Source: JBAYJY01 sp041664945 (GTDB lineage Bacteria > UBP15 > UBA6099). Taken from it: DNA of 40,742 bases. A model generated the notes under the pieces. It was not told where the DNA came from, ran no database searches, and saw nothing but the letters and a program-made list of their open reading frames with translations. Shown piece by piece: positions 33,638 to 40,742 of the stretch (positions are counted from its first letter, which is position 1; each line of letters opens with the position of its first letter). The stretch spans positions 1 to 40,742 of the forward strand of contig JBAYJY010000018.1 of the NCBI GenBank assembly GCA_041664945.1, given 5' to 3'. The position numbers were made by a program, and so were the translations under genes.

Positions 33638-34672
33638 TTATATCGTAATGGTCTTAAAATCAATCATATCGGGAGCGGAGTTGCCAAGTCCCATCTTCGC
33701 GGCGGTTTCAATGTATTTGGGTTTAGTGTAATACGGCAGCGGTTTCTTGCCGGATTCATTCCTGAGCTTCCTGACGATATTCGCGCCAACAGCGTCCACC
33801 GCCACGGGGTCCGTGGAAACGATTATTCCATTGAAATCCACAGTGTATTCCGGCACAAACTCCGGGCCGCCCGCATAAAGAACTCTCATCGCGTCGCAAA
33901 TTACAATCCGGTGTTTCGAGCTTATTGTCCTGGTCGCGTTCACGTCCGCGATATAGGGATCGCAGCCGTTGGCATGGCATTTCTCTGGAGATTTGAACGA
34001 ACCGTAATGGTTCTTCAACGCGACGGAAACGCCGGTCAGAGTGTGGGCCTTGAGTATCGGCATGTTGATCAGGGCGTCGGCTCTGTCCACGACGTTGCAG
34101 AATGAGTCGCTGAATTTGCCGTGGGAATCCTCATGGTCGCAATAGCCGCCTTCGTCGTTTCCGTAGCTCTGCGGCCCTTTTCCGCCCCTGTTTACTTTAT
34201 ATCCCGCGGCCTTAAGGCTTCTGGAATTGCGCTCGTAAATAAAAATGTTCTCTTCCTTGAGCCCGGCCGATTTCAGGTTCTTAATAATTTCGCCGGCGAT
34301 CTGCGGTCCGAAATTTATTTGTTTATTGATCACAGCGCTTACTTTTATGGCGACCCGCTCGCCGGGCCTGAAATTCTTCTTCCAGTATTTTTCAGGCGCA
34401 TCGCCGCCCGTTATATATTTTATCCCCTCATCAATCATCCTGCCGATTATTTCAGCATTGTCGCTATTCGGCGACATATTCCGTTCCGTTCGCACAAGGC
34501 ATACCTTTGAGACGGAATTCGCCGTTGACGCAGCGCCTGTTTTCGCTTCTGCGCCCAGCGCAAGCCTGCCCGCTAATGGAAGCATGCTTATCGCCGCCGC
34601 CGTTTCGAGCGACCTCAGGATAAACTCTCTTCTTTCCATCGGATATTTCCCGTCTCGTTTATCGTTTTTCAT
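33638..34672 (-). CDS. Tat-exported DUF362 domain protein
   Basis: A 344-residue protein with a twin-arginine leader ERREFILRSLETAAA (R14, R15) and a cleavage region near LGAEAK. The DUF362 body (about 60-320) shows GERVAIKVSAV, the strand-helix LKSAGLKEENIFIYERNS, LINMPILKAHTLTGVSVALKNHYGS and the conserved IVSTDPVAVDAVGANIV. DUF362 proteins occur alone or fused to ferredoxin domains, and their reaction is unknown. This copy has no ferredoxin part, although it has several Cys (YCDH, CHANGC). GGAGCGAT precedes ATG 34672. It is divergent from the CocE-like gene. Confidence 0.9.
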   Translation of the reverse strand: MKNDKRDGKYPMERREFILRSLETAAAISMLPLAGRLALGAEAKTGAASTANSVSKVCLVRTERNMSPNSDNAEIIGRMIDEGIKYITGGDAPEKYWKKNFRPGERVAIKVSAVINKQINFGPQIAGEIIKNLKSAGLKEENIFIYERNSRSLKAAGYKVNRGGKGPQSYGNDEGGYCDHEDSHGKFSDSFCNVVDRADALINMPILKAHTLTGVSVALKNHYGSFKSPEKCHANGCDPYIADVNATRTISSKHRIVICDAMRVLYAGGPEFVPEYTVDFNGIIVSTDPVAVDAVGANIVRKLRNESGKKPLPYYTKPKYIETAAKMGLGNSAPDMIDFKTITI

Positions 34673-34912
34673 ATCGCTCCATTTTTCGTTTTGGCGCTCT
34701 CTGTAAAACAGAACTCGGCATTAAGATTTACAATCATACCATAACCGCGTATTCCCGAACAGTTCTCTGCCGCGAATCGCCGCAACATCACTATCTCGAC
34801 TTTTCCGGCTCGCCCATTCCCGGAACAAAATCAAGAACTTGTAGCCTAATCAGCCGCGAACAGTTAGAATTTGCGGGTTATGGCGCGCGATAAAATGCGG
34901 GAGGCAGTCGGA

Positions 34913-36664
34913 ATGTTTATATCAAATAACGCAAGAAGAGTTTTCTACGTAATCATAATAGCTTTAACGCTCAGCATACCGTTCGCTGAAACTGCGGCGG
35001 CTAAAAAACCCAAGGTTGCGGCAGGGCCGGGAAACGCACAGCTTTTCATGGCGCCCATGCGCGACGGCGTGAAGCTTGCTACAGATGTGGATATTCCGGC
35101 GGAAGCGAAGGAGAGGATGCCCGCGATACTCTTGCGCAGTCCTTACACCCGGCAGCTTGGCGGCGCGTTAGGCATGTTCAGAGGATTCGTGGGAAGCAAA
35201 TATGTGATTGTGTCTCAGGACGCGCGCGGACGATACGACTCCGAAGGCGAAAATATTCCATTTATATTCGACCAGACAGACGGATATGACACAGTGGAAT
35301 GGATAGCCTCGCAACCGTGGAGCGATGGACGAGTGACGATCGTTGGCGGGTCGGCGCTGGCGATCGCCGGATATCAGGCCGCGATAGCGAACCGGCCGCA
35401 TCTGACATGCGAGATTGCCGCAGTCGCCCCCGCGAACCTGCAGTCCGAGGCAATTCTCTGGGGCGGCCAGTTGCGCAAAGACCTCGCCATAGGCTGGGCA
35501 GTGGGCACCGGCTACGACGTGTCAACCATCCATTTCATGTCCGACCACCCCTTCTATGACGACTTCGTAAAAAAATTCGATCTTTCATACAACGCCGGAA
35601 AAGTGCAGGTTCCCATCATGCACATAGGCGGATGGTATGATATTTTCACACAGGGCACGATCGACGCGTATCGCAGCCTACAGGAAAGAGGCGGCCCCGG
35701 CGCCCGCGGAATGCAGCATCTGATTCTTGGCCCATGGACGCACGGCGGGGAGGCAAGCGATAAACAGGGAGACCTCAAGTTCCCCGCAAATGCGAGCATA
35801 ATCCCGATGATTACGAATATTCTGGGTTGGGTGAGCAAATGCGAGTCGGGCAAACTGAAACCGGAAACGCTGCCTGTCCAGTACTATATGGTCGGTGACG
35901 TGGACACAAACGACGTTCGCTGGAACATCTGGAAAAAAAGCGCGACGTGGCCGCCCGCCGGCGTCAAAACTCAGAAATGGTTCCTCGCCCCGTCGGGGAG
36001 CTTGGACGCTTCAAACGCTACGAAAGAATCAAAGACATTCACCTATAAATTCGATCCGGCCAATCCTGTGAAGACCGTCGGCGGCGGAAACCTGACGATC
36101 GGCACACACGGATCTATAGACCAACGCGACATAGAGAGCCGCCCGGATGTATTGATTTTTAACTCCCCGGAGTTTACTGAGCCTTACGCGATCGCGGGCC
36201 CGATTTATGCCGATCTAACCGTGTCGACAACAGGCTGCGACACTGACTTCACAGCAAAGATCACCGATGTCTATCCCGATGGGCGCTCCATGCTTATCAA
36301 CGACGGAATCGCGAGAGTGAGTTTTAGAGAGGCCGACAGCGGGAAAATGCTCCCGGCGGTAAAAAATGAAAAGATGAAGGTCAGAATTTACACCGGAGAT
36401 TTCGCATACACTTTCAACAAAGGCCACATAATGCGGCTGGCGATTTCAAGTTCCAATCACCCCCGTTTTTCCGTCAATACGAACACTTGCCCGGATATCG
36501 CTTTCCCGCATGACCTGCTTGAGGCGGAGTTCAATGCCGTTAAAGGAAAAGATAATAGTTCAGCTCACAAAGGGATTAAATACGAAACTGTCGATAATTC
36601 AATCTACGCCGGAGGCGCCGACGGATCATTTCTGGAACTTCCGTATCTCGCGCCTGCGAAATAA
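34913..36664 (+). CDS. Secreted CocE/NonD-family alpha/beta hydrolase (X-Pro dipeptidyl peptidase S15-like)
   Basis: 583 residues from the ATG at 34913, which has GGAGG 8 bases upstream and begins a signal peptide (MFISNNARRVFYVIII ... AETAAA). The upstream TTG/ATG at 34871-34895 lack sites. The alpha/beta-hydrolase core carries DARGRYDSEG; nucleophile Ser147 in IVGGSALAIAG, where the family usually has GxSYxG and here Tyr is replaced by Ala; Asp243 in GGWYDIF; and His277 in LGPWTHGG. A C-terminal beta jelly-roll (about 400-570) completes the S15/CocE architecture. The family hydrolyses esters, amides or N-terminal X-Pro bonds. The substrate is unknown. All three triad residues are present. 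Confidence 0.9.
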   Translation: MFISNNARRVFYVIIIALTLSIPFAETAAAKKPKVAAGPGNAQLFMAPMRDGVKLATDVDIPAEAKERMPAILLRSPYTRQLGGALGMFRGFVGSKYVIVSQDARGRYDSEGENIPFIFDQTDGYDTVEWIASQPWSDGRVTIVGGSALAIAGYQAAIANRPHLTCEIAAVAPANLQSEAILWGGQLRKDLAIGWAVGTGYDVSTIHFMSDHPFYDDFVKKFDLSYNAGKVQVPIMHIGGWYDIFTQGTIDAYRSLQERGGPGARGMQHLILGPWTHGGEASDKQGDLKFPANASIIPMITNILGWVSKCESGKLKPETLPVQYYMVGDVDTNDVRWNIWKKSATWPPAGVKTQKWFLAPSGSLDASNATKESKTFTYKFDPANPVKTVGGGNLTIGTHGSIDQRDIESRPDVLIFNSPEFTEPYAIAGPIYADLTVSTTGCDTDFTAKITDVYPDGRSMLINDGIARVSFREADSGKMLPAVKNEKMKVRIYTGDFAYTFNKGHIMRLAISSSNHPRFSVNTNTCPDIAFPHDLLEAEFNAVKGKDNSSAHKGIKYETVDNSIYAGGADGSFLELPYLAPAK

Positions 36665-36720
36665 ATTAGCTGAGTCTTTTGCGATATCGGCAAGCCTTAA
36701 ACTGGCAATTCATTTGCCGG

Positions 36721-37512
36721 TTACTTATCGTCCTCACTCCATCTGACTATACTTGTGTCGCTTTTTACAATCCACGGAAAACCGGCCGGGTCAACGTCTA
36801 TCCTATAGCCTTCGCCGGGCGTCTTTCTCCAGTGATTGTTTTCCATCCGATGAATGCCTCCGTCCTCCCCTGTCTTGTCCACTCCGATTACCCAGACTTT
36901 CCCGTTCGCGCCAATGCCGACATCCGTTGCCTTGCCGGCAATCCTGTCCCATGCGGCGCCATTCCACCTGTACATATCATGAAGACTGTTCACAACAAAT
37001 GCGTTCCCTTTTTCATCAACGTCTATTCCGACGCCGCCGCCGGGCATCCTCTCCCATCCGTTCGCGCCGAGTCTGTGGATCGACCAGTCGTCGGCGCCCA
37101 CCTTTTCCGAGCCGATAACCCATGCCGTCCCGTCAGCGCCTAATCCTATATCCATTGCCTTGATTTTCATGTCGATCCATTCACTTGAACCGTCCCACGC
37201 GTACAAATCCTGAAGACTGTTAACAACCCACGCATTCCCTTTCGAGTCGACAGAAATGCGCGTCGCTGCTCCTTGAATTTTTTCCCATACCGCGCCGTTC
37301 CATCTGTGTATGCTCCAGTCGTTCATGTATTTGTCCGTTCCTACAACCCATACGGCTCCGTTAGCGCCGATTCCGATATCTATAGCCTTTCCCGGCAATT
37401 CCACCCACTTTCCGCTCTTTGCCGCGTCCGCCTGACAGTCTATCGCCAATATTGCCGTCACAAATAAAAGACATGCGAAAAAAATAGATATTGTTTTCCT
37501 CAACCGCTCCAT
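36721..37512 (-). CDS. Secreted tectonin-like beta-propeller protein
   Basis: A 263-residue exported protein with a signal peptide to about residue 31. The mature part is six repeats alternating two types: ...AxDIGIGANGxVWVIGxDK...SIHRW and ...xRISVDxKGNAWVVNSLxDxYxW. Three double units of about 78 residues result. The W-x-x-(I/L/M)-x-G-x-A-x-DIGxGxxGxVW pattern is that of tectonin/TECPR propellers, which are lectin-like and bind glycans or LPS in characterised eukaryotic cases. AGGAG lies 7 bases before the ATG. There are no catalytic motifs. It is a likely carbohydrate- or surface-binding protein. Confidence 0.85.
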   Translation of the reverse strand: MERLRKTISIFFACLLFVTAILAIDCQADAAKSGKWVELPGKAIDIGIGANGAVWVVGTDKYMNDWSIHRWNGAVWEKIQGAATRISVDSKGNAWVVNSLQDLYAWDGSSEWIDMKIKAMDIGLGADGTAWVIGSEKVGADDWSIHRLGANGWERMPGGGVGIDVDEKGNAFVVNSLHDMYRWNGAAWDRIAGKATDVGIGANGKVWVIGVDKTGEDGGIHRMENNHWRKTPGEGYRIDVDPAGFPWIVKSDTSIVRWSEDDK

Positions 37513-37548
37513 GATTCGTCTCCTTTGACTGGTGTTTTCTTATACTGG

Positions 37549-37577
37549 ATTATAAGCAAAATTATCAATACCGACAA
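37549..37577 (-). promoter_or_regulatory. Putative promoter of the tectonin-like gene
   Basis: On the minus strand TTGTCG (37572-37577), a 17-base spacer and TATAAT (37549-37554), about 37 bases before the ATG. Confidence 0.6.
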
Positions 37578-37832
37578 AGACCGCAGATCCTTTTCCCGTA
37601 TCTCTCTTTCTTATGTCTCCCGTTTGTTGCCTGCTATTTCCGCCTTCCAGCCTTTCAATGGCTTCGCCACCAACACTCCCAATTTTCAGACTGCTCAAAA
37701 TTCCGCACAGGGACGTGACCTCCATCACACGCTAATTATCTGTTTTGTTCTTATTTATGCCGGAAATATGCCGATAATAAGATTAACAAGGTTATTTGGC
37801 CGGAACCGGGCCTAAGAATGGAGATGGCGAAA
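37578..37832. other. Divergent intergenic region with a sigma28-type site
   Basis: About 255 bases lie between the promoter of the minus-strand propeller gene and the FliD-like gene. No gene. GC is moderate, with many TTC/CCC runs. The only strong signal is GCCGATAA at 37770-37777. Confidence 0.5.
37751..37777 (+). promoter_or_regulatory. Sigma28 (FliA)-type promoter of the FliD-like gene
   Basis: GCCGATAA at 37770-37777 is a perfect match to the sigma28 -10 consensus. The -35 position 11 bases upstream (TTATTTAT, 37751-37758) matches TAAAGTTT at only about half the bases. It lies about 55 bases before the ATG of a gene whose product resembles the C-terminal region of a flagellar cap protein, which fits a late flagellar promoter. 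Confidence 0.5.
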
Positions 37833-38492
37833 ATGACTTTTGACATTTCACTGATAAGCAATCTGAATTCTCTCAACCTGGTTAACCAGTTGCTCAACAG
37901 TTCGATGAGCGCAAACTCTCTGAACAGCCTGCTCGGCAACACCGCCGGCTCGTCGTCGCTGCTGTCGGCCACAACCGCAACAAGCAAGTTGTCGGCCAAC
38001 CTCGCAACGGTGAGCCTGATCACCACCGCCGGGTCGCTCACGGTCGGGAATCCCCTCTCAGTCTTCTCAAGCGATCAGGACGCCGCAATGATCGAAAAAG
38101 CTGTCACAAACTTCGTAACCGCGTTCAACAAAACCGTAACATCGCTCTCCGGCAGCTCCAGTTCCATAAGCAATCAGTACGCGGACAGCCTCAAGGCCAT
38201 CGCCGGAGCGAACTCCCCCGCGCTCGAAGCCATCGGAATAACAATCGACAACGCCGGAAAGTTTGTCGTTGATTCGGCCGCTCTTAAAGAGGCTGCCGCA
38301 AGCAACCCTGAAGACATCCAAACCGCGTTCAACGATACAACTTTCGTCACAACCGTCGCCGCCAAGGCCAAGAGCGCAGTCAGCCAAATGCTTGGACTCA
38401 CCAGCGGCGCAGGCTTTTTGACGATGTATACAAGCAGTCTCAGTTCCGGCGCAAGCGGCCTGCTCTCAAGACTCATAAGCGGCTATCTGTGA
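37833..38492 (+). CDS. Short FliD-C-like protein (flagellar cap homology)
   Basis: A 219-residue protein, Ser/Ala/Leu-rich and without cysteine. The segment about 85-170 has the order seen in the C-terminal part of flagellar cap protein FliD: a helix VTNFVTAFNKTVTSL, a linker, then ALEAIGITIDNAGKFVVDSAALKEA and NPEDIQTAF (family: ...siGit.d..G.l.lD..kL..al..dp..v...f). The helical tail and N-terminal helix-like regions are present, but the large variable D2/D3 domains of FliD are absent, so it is far shorter than a normal cap protein. No signal peptide is seen, as expected for flagellar export. The ATG at 37833 has GGAG 9 bases upstream; 37818 is an alternative. No other flagellar genes lie in the window. 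Confidence 0.6.
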   Translation: MTFDISLISNLNSLNLVNQLLNSSMSANSLNSLLGNTAGSSSLLSATTATSKLSANLATVSLITTAGSLTVGNPLSVFSSDQDAAMIEKAVTNFVTAFNKTVTSLSGSSSSISNQYADSLKAIAGANSPALEAIGITIDNAGKFVVDSAALKEAAASNPEDIQTAFNDTTFVTTVAAKAKSAVSQMLGLTSGAGFLTMYTSSLSSGASGLLSRLISGYL

Positions 38493-38739
38493 CGCTCTAG
38501 AAATCCATTTTTCAATCCCGTCAAAGCCCTTAGCGAAATCAACATTATAATTCACCTCGTTTACTCTTGATAAACGAAATGATTTCTGAATCCTCAGAAT
38601 CTTCGCTTCCCTCACATATACAAAACCCAACGAAAATATTTCCGGCGGCAGGAAGCAAACGACATTACTTCGCGGATATTGTTTGTCGGAAAAATGAATG
38701 GTATGCTTTTCATCAAACGCTAAGGAGCATGGGCATCAT

Positions 38740-40011
38740 ATGAGAAAAACTGTAACCACAATCCCGCAGATGATTCTCCTGAACATCATAAATATCGGCT
38801 TTGTCGCTTTCTGGTCGGTGGACGGCGCCTTCATGACCAACTATCTGACGAAGAAAGATTACAGCCCGTTCGCGCTGACGGACGCCGCCGCCGGTTCAAT
38901 TCTTTCGATCGGCCAATTCATGATCTGCATCGGATTTATTATCGGGCTGCTTAGCGACGGCGCCCGAACCCGGTTCGGCAAACGTATGCCATTTCTCATA
39001 AGCGGCGTTCTTGTGGTCGCTGCCGGTTATGCGATGATCCCACACGTTAACAACATCGCCGCTCTAATTGTCATTCAGACAATTGTATATTTCGCCCTCG
39101 TTTGGGGCGCGATTCCATATTATTCACTAATACCCGACACAACGCCTGAAGCCAAACTAGGAACCTGCAACGCTTTCTTTTCGGTCTTCGGAGCTATCGG
39201 AACAATCGTTGGCTACCTCGTTATCGGCGGCATGCTGGCGGATAAAACAAAGTATCCGGAGCTGTACCGCTACCTGCCTTTCTACGCTACCGCCGGCATT
39301 GCGCTCGTGACAATGCTCATCACAACTGCCTTCATTCGAGAAGATACGAATTACGCCGATCAGCCGGCGCCGGAACCGATTCTCAAACGCGCGAAATCTG
39401 TGCTCACCGACTTGCCGAAATATAAAGACCTTACGCTATTCATGGGATTGAATTTCTTCATGTGGACCGGTCTTCAGGGGTTCGTGAAATTCTTTACGCG
39501 GTTCATGGACGCTGACGTGGGCGTGCCGGCAGCCAAAGCGTCTCTTTTGCTCGGAGCTATTCCGATTGTGGCAATTGTGTTCGCGGTGCCGATCGGCATA
39601 TTAGCCGACAAGATCAGCCGCAAGGGAATGTTTATAGTCGGCCTTATCGGAGCGATCTTAGCGATGGCCGCAGGTTTCGTTTTCATCAAGGATATGACAA
39701 GCGCGGCGGTAATCGTGACAGTCGCCGCTATTGCGATTATTGACGTTTTCCTTCTCGTCGGCACGATTGCGCCAACGCTTATGCCTAAGGACAAGATGGG
39801 GCTTTACATGGGCGTTCTAAGCGCGGCGACCGGGCTTGGCGGAGCGGTCGGCGTATTCGTCTCCGGCTGGCTTTGCACGGCGCTTCTCAACGGAATGCAC
39901 GCCCGCGTCATTTTCCTGATCGGTCCCGTCTGCCTGACAATCAGTCTGGGCTTTCTCATGAAAATGAAAATCAAAAACGCCTGGGAACTCAAGGAAGAGC
40001 AAACTTCCTAA
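38740..40011 (+). CDS. MFS transporter, GPH-like
   Basis: A 423-residue, 12-helix transporter related to the GPH/MFS_2 group. It shows the loop 2-3 region GLLSDGARTRFGKRMPFLI (family GxxSDxxxxRxGRRxPyi), PYYSLIPDTTPEAKLGT and a second loop motif ADKISRKGM. Unlike the protein at 32096 it lacks the full DPxIG signature, so it may carry a different substrate. The ATG at 38740 (MRKTVTTIPQM) is preferred over 38698, as AAGGAG sits about 12 bases upstream. It is a single gene followed by the methyltransferase on the same strand. Confidence 0.88.
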   Translation: MRKTVTTIPQMILLNIINIGFVAFWSVDGAFMTNYLTKKDYSPFALTDAAAGSILSIGQFMICIGFIIGLLSDGARTRFGKRMPFLISGVLVVAAGYAMIPHVNNIAALIVIQTIVYFALVWGAIPYYSLIPDTTPEAKLGTCNAFFSVFGAIGTIVGYLVIGGMLADKTKYPELYRYLPFYATAGIALVTMLITTAFIREDTNYADQPAPEPILKRAKSVLTDLPKYKDLTLFMGLNFFMWTGLQGFVKFFTRFMDADVGVPAAKASLLLGAIPIVAIVFAVPIGILADKISRKGMFIVGLIGAILAMAAGFVFIKDMTSAAVIVTVAAIAIIDVFLLVGTIAPTLMPKDKMGLYMGVLSAATGLGGAVGVFVSGWLCTALLNGMHARVIFLIGPVCLTISLGFLMKMKIKNAWELKEEQTS

Positions 40012-40130
40012 CGATTTTTTCGTCGGTTCGACCTTGCGCTGCAAAATATAGAAGTTGTGAGGCAATATAATAACTAAAATAGCATTCGAGGATGAAACAG
40101 CGTCCGACGTTGATTTTGGGAGTCTCTTTT

Positions 40131-40742
40131 ATGAACGTCAATGAATTCAAATTCGATACAGAAACCTTGTGCAATTGCGCAATTTGCGGGTCTGAAAACA
40201 GAACGCATATAATAAATCTGCCTGCGGTATGCGGCAATGTCGCAAGCTTCTTCAAATGTCTTGCCTGCGGCCTGATTTACCTCGACCCGATACCCACCAA
40301 AGAATCAATAAATACTTTTTACAGCGAAATCTATACGGACCCGGAATTCAGGAAGATAGACGGACACAGTATTCCGGATCCTATACAGGAATTCGTGTCA
40401 GGTTTTTCAGTTTATGAAAAACATGTGGACAACATCGAGGAATATAAAATCCCGCCGGGCGCCATGCTGGATATCGGTTGCGCATATGGCGGCATTCTTT
40501 TAGAATCGGCAACCCGGGGATGGACAACCAGAGGAATTGAACCATCAGCGGAAGCGGCGAAATTCTGCCGCGATAATTTAAAACTGGACGTTACACAGGA
40601 AGAAATACTCGACGCTTCCCTGCCTGAAAACGCCTATGACGCAATTGTAATGCTTGAAGTCCTTGAACACGTTCGCAATCCGATAAAAGTGATGCAACAA
40701 GTGAGTAAACTCGCTCGGCCGCAATGTTTGCTTTATTTGACA
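40131..40742 (+). CDS. SAM-dependent methyltransferase with N-terminal zinc ribbon (truncated at window end)
   Basis: The first 204 codons are visible; the gene runs past the window. Residues 14-46 form a zinc-ribbon-like CNCAICG ... CLACGLIYLDP (two CxxC pairs). Residues about 110-204 are a class I methyltransferase (Methyltransf_23 type): motif I MLDIGCAYGGILLESA, acidic GIEPSAEAA, DAIVMLEVLEHVRNP. The zinc-ribbon plus methyltransferase pattern is typical of sugar C-methyltransferases and related polysaccharide enzymes. The ATG at 40131 has GGGAG 9 bases upstream; an in-frame ATG at 40092 is less likely. Confidence 0.88.
   Translation, partial: MNVNEFKFDTETLCNCAICGSENRTHIINLPAVCGNVASFFKCLACGLIYLDPIPTKESINTFYSEIYTDPEFRKIDGHSIPDPIQEFVSGFSVYEKHVDNIEEYKIPPGAMLDIGCAYGGILLESATRGWTTRGIEPSAEAAKFCRDNLKLDVTQEEILDASLPENAYDAIVMLEVLEHVRNPIKVMQQVSKLARPQCLLYLT

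Overview
The window is a bacterial chromosome segment of about 50% GC with some clearly AT-richer patches. It probably comes from an uncultured, free-living diderm. The evidence is several lipoprotein and Tat signal peptides, a very large secreted multidomain protein, a sigma70-like promoter style, and Shine-Dalgarno leaders of the GGAGG type. Nothing in the sequence fixes the phylum. Most genes encode exported proteins, sugar transport, lipid/redox enzymes or general metabolism. No plasmid or phage replication genes and no CRISPR array were seen.

Layout. 1-11061 (minus): one open frame of 3,687 codons that runs off the left edge. It is a giant secreted protein with an N-terminal export signal, a FlgD-like Ig domain, ten or so NHL beta-propeller repeats, a long array of Ig-like and cysteine-paired modules, and near-identical 102-103 residue tandem repeats at the edge. 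After an AT-rich divergent intergenic region comes a lipoprotein with a Big-type Ig domain (11608-13713). 13.7-14.6 kb is decayed DNA with a tyrosine recombinase remnant that abuts tRNA-Arg(UCU). 14.7-18.5 kb carries a BNR/sialidase-like secreted protein, a divergent metallophosphatase lipoprotein, a pure pentapeptide solenoid protein and endonuclease III.

18.5-22.2 kb (minus) is a compact three-gene operon: an alkylglycerone-phosphate-synthase-like FAD protein, a two-cluster CCG-domain Fe-S oxidoreductase and a diacylglycerol/sphingosine-kinase-family lipid kinase. 22.4-25.1 kb (plus) holds a secreted protein of unknown function, then a SufS-type cysteine desulfurase translationally coupled to a DUF3343 putative sulfur/selenium carrier. 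25.2-26.9 kb is a GT39-type membrane glycosyltransferase broken by a one-base frameshift in a run of nine T. 27.0-28.4 kb carries tRNA-Arg(GCG) and tRNA-Arg(CCU), short dispersed repeats, an AT-rich membrane-protein gene, and a duplicated 3' piece of tRNA-Arg(CCU).

28.5-40.7 kb is a series of mostly single genes. They are an SDR epimerase, a Tat-exported ABC solute-binding protein without permeases, a PhnD-like binding protein, two GPH-type MFS symporters, a Tat-exported DUF362 protein, a CocE/NonD-type secreted hydrolase, a tectonin-like propeller, a FliD-C-like protein behind a perfect sigma28 -10 box, and a truncated methyltransferase.

The strongest candidates for something unusual are the FAD/Fe-S/lipid-kinase operon, the 25-pentad solenoid protein, the orphan FliD-like gene with a flagellar-type promoter, the tRNA-Arg 3' duplication flanking AT-rich DNA, and the giant repeat protein. 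No complete new defence or mobile system could be demonstrated.
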